Positions 12,401 through 24,400 of a DNA stretch of 64,000 nt are shown here, one piece after another. A model generated the notes under the pieces. That model searched no databases and was not told where the DNA came from. It saw nothing but the letters and a program-made list of their open reading frames with translations. The translations under genes were made by a program, and so were the position numbers. The number at the start of each line of letters is the position of its first letter. The stretch's first letter is position 1. Origin of the DNA: Spirometra erinaceieuropaei (lineage: Eukaryota; Platyhelminthes; Cestoda; Diphyllobothriidea; Diphyllobothriidae). The stretch is taken from the NCBI GenBank assembly GCA_902702965.1, contig CACRXP010000398.1:329068-393067 (forward strand). Direction: 5' to 3'.

Positions 12401-15400
12401 AGAAGGGGGTATATGTTGATGAAGGCGTTTTGAAATTGCGTTCGTTAGAACTCGTGAAAATTTCGTCAGCTTAACCAGCAGTATGGAGTAACACCTGTAT
12501 TAGTTTTTCATGAGAATAGCGCACTTTAGATAAGGGAAAAGGAAGACTTATCTAGCGGTAATTCTATCTTTTTTGCTATGACTACCCTTATATGTCGCTG
12601 TCCCTAATGCAGGATTCGAGTGAGAATCCGTAGCACCAGCCGAAAAAATGCTTGTCTCAGTAAACGCCTCCTCTTTTGAGGATTTCAGGTACTTTTGCAG
12701 ACGAGAGGAGATAAGGACTGAGCACTAATGGGCACTTCATTGGCCCTGAGGCCGGTCTGTCTCCTGCCTTTACGGTCCGCTGCACCATAGGGCGCGGCAG
12801 CAAATGACAATGATTATTGACAATGCACACTAGGCTACCGAAATCAAATAAGTAGACATTTTGCAGACATATAATTGGGGCATGGTACGCTGATGGGCGT
12901 CCAGTGTGATGCCAGTCACCTGAAAGATAAATACAGTCGTTTTTTGGAATGAAATTTACCTTTATGACTTGCAACATCAGGTCGGTCCAGGCCCTGCTAG
13001 ACACCGGCTCAAATTCCTCCTTTGTGAGCGTTGGCGGTGGGTCATAGTGAAGCCTCATCCGTCCCTCCTTGTCTTCAATCCTCGCGGAAGCCAACGGTGT
13101 GAGGGTAAATGTTCCGTCAGTCGGTCTACTGCCTGACTTGGTCTGCTCAGAAGTGCAACGGGTTGCCATGAATTCTAATTGGTTTGGAGGAGCGCCTGGT
13201 CGATCAAATTTAAGCCAGTCGACGTAGTCCAGATACTCCATCAGGTGTTCGGGGTAGATGTGTGGGATGCAGCCACCTTGACTAAAAAAAACCAGCGCAA
13301 ACCGCTTATCTCTATCCTTGTCGACAAAAAACATTTTCTTTGGTAACTCGCGTACAGAAAAAGTCCTATGTAAGCCTCCGCTCTCGAATCCGCAGATTGG
13401 CGCCAGTCGTGTTGGAGCTTTCATGCAAAGATCGTTTTCATTTGTGGTCATTTTGGCCTTCTGAAGTCCAGCCTGAACTCGCTCGAACATCGATAGGACG
13501 TTGGATCTCGGTTGGTGTCCACGGCCATGGCTCGGCATCGAATCACAGAAACGTCTAACCAGAAGCTGGATAACAGTCGGCCATCGTTACCGACGATGTC
13601 CACCGTGTGCTACACAGCAGAGTGAGAGTGGGGACGGCGACTTAGTGATGACGGGCTTGCACAGCATCTATCGCACTCTCTCCTCGCACTTCCCACCTGC
13701 ATCCGGCGTCATGTCAGAGTTAAGATGACTGGAGGCAAGAGATGCTGCAGGTGGCCGGCACATAAAATCTGCACCTAGGCGTACCACCACACTGCTTGGG
13801 CCACAACGGGCAATGAACTAGAATGTATACAGCAAGAAAATGGGAGAAGTGGCACGGATGGCAGCTGGCGCGGCGAGAGCCTGCAACTGGGCCTGACGCC
13901 ACACCAAAACGTCGGCATTTGCCCTCCCACCGGACTCCAATTTAGCCCCTTTATTGTTCTAGCGCATCTACCGCGTGGACTCTTTTAGAGGCAAAGCCTG
14001 AACCAAAATAAAGATGATACTGGGGACAAAAGTTGTTTTTCCGTCTGACTAGGTCTTTTTTGGTACAAACCCCCAAACTCTGATTTCAGATGGGAAGTAC
14101 TCAACCTAGAGTAGGGGACAACGTAGGCGATGGACGCCCGTCTCCGCGCGCTATCTAAATCGGTTCACTTTCTACGAATCAAGGCAAATGTTCGCATTCC
14201 ATGTGTTTAAAATATGTAGAGGAGGAGAAAGCTCTTTGATCAGCGCCGTTCCGGTTCGTTTATCCCGCAAACACTTCTTAGTAATGACGACCAGTCTAGC
14301 CATTCAGAGTGTATTCAAATGACCTATAACGATCTATTCATTCATCTACATTCTGTCCTGTGGTCCGTATGCATTGCTAACTGGAACTCCCATATGAATA
14401 TAGGTAGTCCCGAGCGCAGTCGTCAAAGCGTGATTAAATGACCACAAGACTAGGATTCGGATCTCATATCGTTACGGCATGGGGCTGGGATATTGCCGAC
14501 AGAAAGGTCACTTTCCTGCGCTCCGTCTGCGAAACCTAGATTACGGATCCTTCGTCGCTGTGCTACCGCCTTCGAAAACTCAGTTGCCGTATTTCGTTTT
14601 GCAAGCGGGGCAAATCAATAAACATCATTCTCAAGCACTGTCCGAATTTACACGTGGGCCCGTAGGGGTTTGACAAGGACGGCTTCTCCAAAATATTTGA
14701 AACATTCGCGCAGTCACATCTTGAATTATGATATACAGGCATGGAGACCCTGAAACGTCAAGGGTTGTTCTATCATAGAGGGGGCACAGAGGCGGGTGAC
14801 AAAAATGGTCCAAGGTCTGGGGACACTGTCCTGTGAAAACTGACGGCCGACCCTCAGTCTCCTTCCCCCTTCTTGCAGGCGATTACGAGGGATCTCATAT
14901 GCACTTTCCGTATTATGCATAGCCTGGACTCTTGCTTTGTCCAAAAACGATCTTTTCATTCAGACTAACACGCCAATTTTGCGCGTTCATACCCTGAAAC
15001 TAAGCAGAGCAAGCAAGGATTGATGTAGGCAAGTTTTTTCTTCAGTAACAGAATGGTTGCGAGGTGGAATGCTCTGTCCGCAAATATTGTTCTCTCTCTC
15101 TAAGTGTGGATTCATTTAAAGACTAACTCGACACACCAGCCTCCCATTTATCAACCACATTTATCCCACACCCCTATTACAATGAAATTGCATATGATCA
15201 CGCTACTTGCAACAGTTACGTACACGTTTATGTTTAAATCTCTGCGTCTGCAAGCGAACACAACAATGTAAGCACTGTCTTTTTAAATGTGCTTTACGTA
15301 ACGGTGCTATTTTATCCGACATATTTGTAACAGATAGATCATTAAAAGACGCACGTTATTTTTTCTTTTATAAAACCGAGCTGGACTGCTGCTCAACCAT

Positions 15401-18400
15401 AATGAAGTCATCAGTAGTGTCAGCCTGGCAATCCAAATACCCTTGCTTACTGCTTTCATGCACAGAAGTCATTAATCGGCCGACCTGGTAGAAAGCGCGA
15501 AGGAAGCCAATCATAACGAGCAATATATGGCAGAAACAGAGAAGGTGTTCGGAATCGGGGGACTGGGAACCTACCTTCTGACGAAAGTGGTAAGTGCAGC
15601 CAGCTGAGTGTATATGACTGCAATGAGCTCCTTCGGCTGGCCAACCGGAATAGGGATGTAGTTTGGCAGGCCTGGCACCGAATGCACTCCGCAGAGGTGC
15701 GACAAGCAGTCAACGAGTGCGCCAGTGCTGTGTATGGCGATATTCTGATTGGACTGAGCACTGGTTTCCAGACCCACCTTGGTGAGGACTGCCACGGCCG
15801 TTTTCGTTGAAGAATGTGAGGCCGCGGCTGCAGTGTGCACCTCCATCATCTTTGTCAGGGAGAGGCAACTGAAGGCAGGAGGAGGAGGAGGAAGGTGTCG
15901 TGGAGCAACAGCTGAGTCTGGTTTCATAAAGACTTGCAAACAACCAGAAGATACCTGGACTATCAGTGACGGAATGGTATTACCGACAAAGACAAAATGG
16001 CACTTTCTGGCCTTCATGAATGCCGAATTTGTAGACTGAGAGAACAGCCACAGGACCGGAGGGCCATTCAAGGCCTGGCACACAGGTGCAGCCTCCGGAA
16101 ACCACTGAGTTATTCTTCATGCGGATTATAATACCTTACGAGGTAAATCTCCATTAGAGGAACAGGGGTCAGAGGTCAGAGCAGGTGAGATGTGCATTCC
16201 AGAAGCAGACAACGCAACGAAATTGGTAAGTTTAGCCAAAGGACAAAACCTGCACTATCGTAATAACGACCCAACTGGCATTGTGGAGCGTCGGGGTCTG
16301 ATCTGGGGACCATCGTTGTGTCATAATGGGCAATACAACTCCTTAATATGGTCTGATGCGATGTACTCGGGTGTGACGCTCCACTTTAATCCGCTAGGTC
16401 AGTGAATAGGCGAGACCTACAAATAAGACCGTACCCCGCAAATAGTGTATTTGTCACTTTATCTGTGACTGACTCTGGTGATGAGTTCGAGTGCGACACT
16501 GAATCGCTGGGTGAATCAAAGTCCTATTCTGGCAGTCGCTTCTCCTTCTTTTCTGTTTCTCGCTGTACGACCGCTCCCATGTCTCCATGCCCCAAGCTCC
16601 AGCGCATAACGGAGTACCTCCGTATTCCGTCTTACAAGCTGGACAGGCCAATAGAAGCCACTTTCGTCGCAACAAGGACACAGAGGCGTCCTTCGGAACA
16701 CTAGGCTGAGACAGCACGCTGCTACCGCACTTGACCGATCTCATGAAATTTTCACCAAAACACTGAAATGTGTTTTTTGGTTAGAACGAATTACTTAGAT
16801 GGCGTTGTAACATTAGTTATCTCGCAGAAAAATCCAAAGATATTCCAGTTCACATCAAGGCTTTTGAATGCGCTTCTTTCACGATGGCTCGACGCAGATA
16901 TAGTACAGTTCGTTAAAAATGTGCAATGTTTAGATCGAGTCCACGTTTTGGTCAAGCGCAAGGCGTTGTGGGAGCACTATGTACTTCGTAAGTCTGCCGA
17001 CACAAACCGGTTTCGGGAGTGTAGTATCTTATCGATCCACCTTCTCTGTCAGCTTCAGGTCGTCTGGTTAGGATGCGGATAAAACGGAATTTAAAACGGA
17101 AAAAGGGGTCCTTAAGGGGTGTTGATGGTGGCACAAATGTACTCTTGGAGGGAATAATCACAGATCAGGTAGACAGACCTCCTGAAGTCCTCGGGGAAAC
17201 GAAGGCTTCGATGTCCCTCAGGGAACCCATGGACAGCGAGCCAACGTCGGACGATATCCGTGAGCTCTGCATCGCAATATCGCCACGCCTCTTCTACATG
17301 TTCAAAGAGCCCAGTTGCCGTTTTCGTCATTTTGCTGCAGGAAAGAAGAGACTCCCCAATTCCACTGGTTCTGCAATGACGAGAAGAGAGAAAGGTGCAA
17401 ATAGTCGGGAAGTCTCTTAAAGCAGCATGCAAGGAAGTTGCGAATTAGATATAGAAACTCTAAGGTAACTGGCCACTTTTTGGGGGTAAGGTTGACTGTG
17501 GACTCGACGCAAGGAGATTGGATATAAATTCAAAATATTTAAAAAGCCCTGCTCTGACCTATATCTTTTGCGGTTCATTGGAAAAAAAGCTTTAAAAAAA
17601 TTGCAAAGATGGCACCAAGAAAGCAAAACTGAAATAATGGTTGCTAGCTTAGTTACTAGTGTCATCATCATCGGTCAATCGTACTCAGTCGAATCAAAAG
17701 ACCGTTTTCTGACTTTGGCGGCGGATTTGAGGCAAAATGACTCCAGTCCCAACGTCGTCCGGCAATCGGGCCGAATCGTTGAATGTCCCTCCCGCGTGCT
17801 TTCACACATTTCCAACTGCAGCTTACTGGACGGGATCTCCTGATCAAGGCGGGATGTTCAACTCATACCCCAAATGACAAACCGATCTGAACCGTAAGCT
17901 CATATTCTCCCCGTTTCTATTTAGCCATGGCTGGCTGATGACTGCAAACAAGTCCGAAGTCCGTGTTTTTGAAATTATTTTTCTAAATCGTTGATTGTTT
18001 GACGTTGTGCTAGTTTTACTGTCAGTTCTGAGCCGTTTCCTCAGGGAAGAACCGAATTACCCCTTTTTTTTTATTTTCAAGACGTATAAGTCAAAGCATC
18101 CCGCTCATATGAAATTTATTATTAATTTTGCAGATTGCATACAATTGTCCTGGGTGTTGTCTGACTTGATTAAGTTGAATGCGTTTTTTGCAAGCAACAA
18201 AAAATAGATGCATAGTAAAACAAACCAGAACCTTTAGGCAGTTAATATTGGCGAAAGTGGAACGTGAGTAGAGCTCGTCGACTAGCAAGTTTATTTATGG
18301 TAAATTTTATCGAACAAGAGAGATCAGGGCACTTAGGCAGTACAAAGTATATTAAAGGATTTACTTAAGGAGTGCATACCTGTCAACAGCAGAGTTTGCG

Positions 18401-21400
18401 TTGCTCATACCCGAATGGTCCCCTGAATGTATAAATTCAAAAAGTAACAAAATAAGAAAAAATACATACAGGAAGATCCAGCAAAAGCGTATATTTATAA
18501 ACACTCATCGAAATTTGGCATTTAAAGCCCAATAACCTCTCTTTGTAGTCAAGGCGTCGCTCTAAGCCGAAAACGGACCTCATTTTGTAGTTGCCGGTCA
18601 GGGATTAAGCCTGTTTTGTACTATGCAAAAACTAGTTCTAATCTGAGTTGACCATAATGTCTCTCGTTAATAGCATGACTTTAACGATTTTTGGGATCTA
18701 GATCGTACTCGTTCGATAAAACGCAAGGCACGAAATTTAGACTTTCAAACTTAGCTGCGTCTGATGCAAGTCGAAATATGGCGGAAACATCCGCGCCCCA
18801 AAGGGACCAGAAGAAATTCACGGTTAACCTACATCTTGGTTTATGGGATACAAGATAAAAGTCGGTCTACAGTTCTCCATCACTGATGGTTTGTCGTTTG
18901 AGTAGACTGTAAATCCTAATCTCAGTCGACATGACGCGAACCCGTTAGTGAGGGCCGCCCGATGATCAATAAACTCAGGCTTCCAAACTCGGGTCGAAAG
19001 CTCGGGGATAGGACATCGTTGGACGATAGCAGTGGCTAGACCGGAAATATAGTTGGCGAGCATACGTTTGGTTTTGAAAGATTCTCCCCATCCCCGTATT
19101 AAAAAGGGGTACAAGTCAAACATCTCAGTATTCGATCAACTAAATTTGGTTTTGAAACACATCAGGGAAGCGTGAAGCCTAAACGAGGTTTTTCTGGGCG
19201 CATAGGGTCGGTCTTCTTAAAATGACTGCGGCGGCGTCTGCTGTTGATGACAGAAACTGGTCCAGTAGCTTAGGGTAGTTCGTGAGGACCTTATAAATCA
19301 CACGAATAGATTAACTGGACTCCAGAATCAACAACATGCGTGAGAATGGCGCTGATTATATTCCCAGTTTCGCCTTTTCCCAACCATGCCGGGAGGTGTT
19401 CCCGAATTCTTCTGACAAGGCGGCGACTCGTGCGACCCATATAACCCGCTCCACGGGAGCAAGTGAAGGTGTAGATGCACATTAAGATGGTCTGAGATGG
19501 CACCCTATCCTTAATTTATCCGCCTAAAATGGGATTATTAATGAAAAATATTCGAAGCCTTGCTGCTTGGAAGGTCCGTAAAAATAGCCTGATCAAAACG
19601 TCTTGCTTGGAGGCCAGTCGTGTCGTCTTCTTGAATACGGACCTTGAGGAACTGATTTCCCTCTCGGCAGTCAATGTGACAGGTTTTTCCGGTCGATCGG
19701 CAGTAAACCTGTCAGGATATCTGTTTTCGCGTGGCAAGTTCTAGATTTTCCTAAGTCGAGCAAATTTTATAGATTTTGCGACAAACAACGGAATAAATCT
19801 CGTTTTGTTGGAGGGGTACGAAACCGCCAAAGTTCGTGTATTGTCCAAACAAGGTTTTCTTCTGATAAACGCCCCCTCTGACGCTTTCAACACGTCTCCT
19901 GTTTAAAAGGTCATTAAAGAGAGGGAGCGATCCAACCGTTTTCATCTCCAACGTGACAAGAATTTATCGAAAGCAAACGTTTGCTCGCCAACTAGCCTTC
20001 TGAATACTGCCATCGGATTTTTTGCGACTCTAAGCCAGAAGCGTCCATTCCGGTATTCTTGTTTATCTCGATAGACATTTCTTAAAACGTTATTATTCAT
20101 GAATCCAATCTGGCGACCAGCATTTAAACACTCTCATAAACTTTATAAAATAAAAAGATTAGAATTAAGCGTAGTTACTTATCCCAAACCAGGTGCAAAT
20201 GTTCCCCTAGATTACGAGCCGTGCACACGGAATTTTGAACTTGATGGTGCTTCTGTTTTGGTGTGAATTACGAAAGGGCTTCCAGACCCCGTCATCGGGA
20301 CTCCATAAGACTTAATTACAAACAGATCAGGACAGCTTTAAGCACTAAAAACAACAGGGTACAGAGACGTATGTAGGCTAAAACCGACCAGTACAATTGC
20401 AAGGCCTTCATGTGAGGGACAACATCTGTTCGAAAATTGGAATGCAATAATGGAAGACTGCTTCACAAATGAAACACCAGAGATCGTCTCCCTACCCGAT
20501 ATTCTGTCATCTGTGGTCCTAGATGTTCCGGCGAGTTCATAGTCACTATTTACATTGGAAGTGGTGAGTTGCCCTGCAGTTTTGAAGCTCATTCCTCCGA
20601 CGCTTCGGTGAGAGAGGAGTCCTCTCAAACCGGTCAGCCCCGACGCCGTCTCCTGGTGGGATTTTTCAGTTGAATAGGTGTATCTCCAAGAAGTTGTCCT
20701 CGAGGTCGGACCCTAGCATGCAGAACAACATATCTGTACTCATAATGTAGGATCAGGTAGTGAACTTCTCAACAAGAACGTATTTTCTAGAAAGGATTTG
20801 ACAAACTACTAGTTTAGCTAACGATCGGATATGTGGCCCACTGAGAAAATGGGAAGCATGAATTCCTATCATACTGTGATGGTGAAAATAATGGTTTTAT
20901 GGGTGAGACAAACAAAACTAACAGCTACTTGTTTTCGGGAACCAAAAACAAGAAGGTAACATTTAATCCATCAGTTTGCTTAAATATACCAATAAAGCGT
21001 AAAAACGCGGGTGCGCAGTTTGGAAGACTGGAAATTGTAAGCTGCAGACAAGCGGGAGGACGAAAACTAATGGTATTTGTTAAAGATTCCGGACGAAACG
21101 ATCCCGTCCTGTGGTGATTAACCACTCTGAGGGAAAAAGTGTGAAGAATATGTCACTAACTCCGACTGTCATGATGACCGTGACTGAAGGTTTAGTTGAA
21201 GTTGGCAGCGTTAATGCCCTTACCCCTAACCCTAAACACATGTCTAAATTCGAACCCCAACTCTAGCTCCTGATTCTACCATAAAGGCCTTACTCTAGTT
21301 CTAACCCTAACCTCTAATCTTAATCTTACCTCATAACCCACCAACCCCAAGCCGAAGGCCAACTTTAAAGGCAACACTTGAGAGGGACGTTAATGGGGAA

Positions 21401-24400
21401 TAAGTAAATTGGGAATGGTGGTTAAAATAAGCCTACCTAAATAGCATAAGTAGGTATTTCGTGGAAGTAAAGACTAGGTGGGACATCATTCCAATCGTTG
21501 GGTTCGGTATGACGGGTTGACGACGGCTAATAAGCTAGAAATGACCACTCCAGCATCCCCTGTCTTTGTCGGTAATGCCATTCTGCCTATATCATGCACC
21601 GCTGTGCGGCTGCTGCTTGGGCTCGAGAGACAGCCCGTAAGGCACAACGGAACGAGTGAGTTCCGTAAGAACCATCGGTGGGCGCCGCCTACCATTGCAC
21701 ATTACCGATAGAAACCGACAGGGCAATGGGCTCGTGGCCCAGTGGTTAGAGGCGTAGACTTCTAACAAACAGGTCGCGAGTTCGAGCCTCGGACGTTCCA
21801 CACTTTGAGGTTGAGCATGACTGGCTGACGATGGCTAATAAGTCAGAAGTGGCCATTCCAGTCTCCCTTGTCTTTGTTGGTAGTAACATACTGCCTAAAT
21901 CAAAATATGTATTAAATTTTGAACTCGTTATATAAAAGGCGACAGTAGGATTTCAGGACTTCCTTCAGATAAGATATTATCGTTTTATGATTACGAAAAT
22001 GTTACTTGTATTTCTTTGTTCACTCAGTATCCCCTAAAAAGTTCAACTTAGGAGCTGTTTGAGGAATTTTGAGACAGGTGCTTTCATGAGCATTCTGCAG
22101 TCTACACCATTGGCCTTTTAAAAATTTCGAGTTCAATGACGACAAACAAAAAATCTACGGCGCAGGTTATTGCGTTTTCGGCTTCGGTATACCACTGACA
22201 AAAATTTTCGGAGTTTATCGGAATTCATCGTAAAGTATGTATTCTCCCGCATTTCTTCCTATTCTCCCATTTTGTGAGTATAAACTTTGCTACTCTTTTT
22301 GATTACTGTTGGGCTGTTGCTTCTTTCAGCTTCTTAGTAGGGAAATTTCTCTCGCCGTCAAAGTATTCCACGCTGACGTAAAATTAACCAAAATAAAGAT
22401 GCGAAAATTCCTATGGAGTAATTCAGAAGAGCATACGCGTGCTTTCGATAAATTCGCATTGGGCCGGTGCATTTACGTGGTCAATTCTGGGCATCGTGCG
22501 GAACCCAAACAAAGCCTTTCGTGTGATTTACAAGGTCCCACCTAACTATCCTAATCGACTGAGTCAGCGCCTACTAGCAACAGCAGAAGCGACTGCCATC
22601 AGGCTACGGATGCAGGTTCTGTGAGCGCGGAAGCACCTCTTAAACGTCCCGCGATTGCCTTGGCCAAAGATCGATTAACTGTAGACATGTCTCCGAATCC
22701 CCGTTCCCCCCTATGTCCCCCTTGTGACATGGCTCTACCTAACTCTTACCGACACTTACTGTCCCCTCCCCCCCTATCTCACACACCCTGCTTGTATGAA
22801 AATTTGGACCGTAATCGATTTTCTTGTCACTCACACATTTCATTTAGTACCTCGTTCCCATAGGAATGTACTGGTTTGATGAGAATTTATCGAAAACACG
22901 CGTATGCTTGTCAAAAATTTTCAAGTTTCTCAGCTCTTTGGCTCCTCTAATGAAACATGCTTACTGACCATGAATGATTAGAAAAACGATTTACAGCGGT
23001 ATTCTAAGACCTGGAGCAATGCTCTTAGTAAAATACGACTGTAAGGCAGAAGAGAACCCATCCGAGAATATTTCCATTCATAAAATATCTGCGAGGGCGG
23101 CACATTCCCCAACGTTTAGTTAGCCAGGAAGTCGCTTTCCCGCAAATGCATTCCATAAATCGAAGAAACGTCAACTTCTTGCAGGTAATATTTTAAGACA
23201 GTATAATCCGGTAAGAGACAGTAAAAAACATCCCCCCTTGATTATCAGTCAATAATCAAGTGGAGCCAATGACCGTGTTCAGTAAGTTACTTTAGGCAGC
23301 TTGGTATACAATGGTAGGGGCGCTCACCGATCGTTCTTACGGAACTCACTCGTTCCGTTGTGCCCTACGGGCTCTCTCTCTCGAGCCCAACCAGCAGCCG
23401 CGCAGCGGCGCATGATATAGGACATTAAGCACTGTCCGCTTGTGGCAGAACTATGACTCCCTTTCGTTTTTGCTTGCAGTTTTCGACCATACGCCCTTGT
23501 CTTGGAACTGACTACTGATTTTCAGGAGCAGTTAAGAAAGCAACCTGTAGTCTGCAAAATCGCCTGCTTTGAGCTGCCATTTCAGCAGTTCCATACGGTT
23601 TCAACTAAGTTGGCATGTGTGAATGCGAAAGTAGGGATATATTCGTTGGTGGGCTCGCTTCAATTGCTCATATTATGGTCGTGTGCTCACATTGTCTGCC
23701 CCGTCTACACTGATTTACTTAATAAAACATTTCATTGTTTGTTAGGTAAACCCTCCTATCTCCACTGACACTCCCACATCCAGCAATCTGACCACCGTAG
23801 GCGAAAACACCTAACACCGCCCAGTGACTTGTCTGGAAACTATTTTGTGATGTGGCACGCTTGCGTCGCACCTATGGCACACTCCTTCCATTTATCCACC
23901 TTGCTCCTTTGGCGACAGAAGTCGTGACGACCGGAGGTGAGCGAGAACATAATATCCGACATATCCGTCTACGCGTGCCACACACGGGCGCCTGTAAGGG
24001 GACTCAGGGCCAGCATACGCGATAGTGTCATAAGGTTCACATTAACAAGTACCTATTACAGACTCACTCTCAGTCCTGAGGAAGAAATGGGTGTCCGCCA
24101 ATTGGCAACATCCGAAGCCAAGGCTCTTAGTTCGTCAGAATTAGTAAAGTGAGGTATCAGCTGGTGCGCTGTGAGAATGGATTACCCAGTGTTCGTTTCA
24201 TTCTTTGTTCCCTCTAACATGCACCGAGGGGCTCCTCGAGCTTGCCAGCTAACGGTTGATGATATAGTTCGCAGCGCCAGTCGACCTCCACATCCGATGG
24301 ACATGGTTGACCAAATTTGCCTACTTTTGTTTGTGGTCCCTTTTCAGTAACGTGGCTATTCACTTAAATGGCAGTCTCGCTGGAAACTGCGTTCTCTGCG

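Larger units (their letters stand above)
21481..21900 (+). mobile_element. SINE A tandem dimer
   Basis: A first unit lacking its tRNA head (hammerhead-like body 21511-21556, then tail) is followed by a complete unit: head gggctcgtggcccagtggtt, B box gcgagttcgagcctcgg, body, and tail ending near 21895. The arrangement shows that the tail of one unit joins the head of the next. Confidence 0.7.

Noticed and set aside
12657..12838. Downstream continuation of the same frame
   Set aside because: The donor after LQVIK at 12959 and the next exon in another frame fit CFAP47; the continuation does not.
13282..13538. Upstream continuation of the 293-codon minus frame as coding
   Set aside because: The strong ttttttttag acceptor at 13282 gives the right phase and joins FVR to SQGG as in CFAP47; the upstream part has no similarity.
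15779..16039. Plus-strand frame and the full 170-codon minus frame 15571-16083
   Set aside because: Only the part 15575-15868 on the minus strand fits as an exon; the rest includes SINE A remains (ccgacaaagacaaaatggca).
18824..19123. 99-codon minus frame
   Set aside because: Overlaps the edge of a Penelope fragment with the terminal motif; no domain seen.
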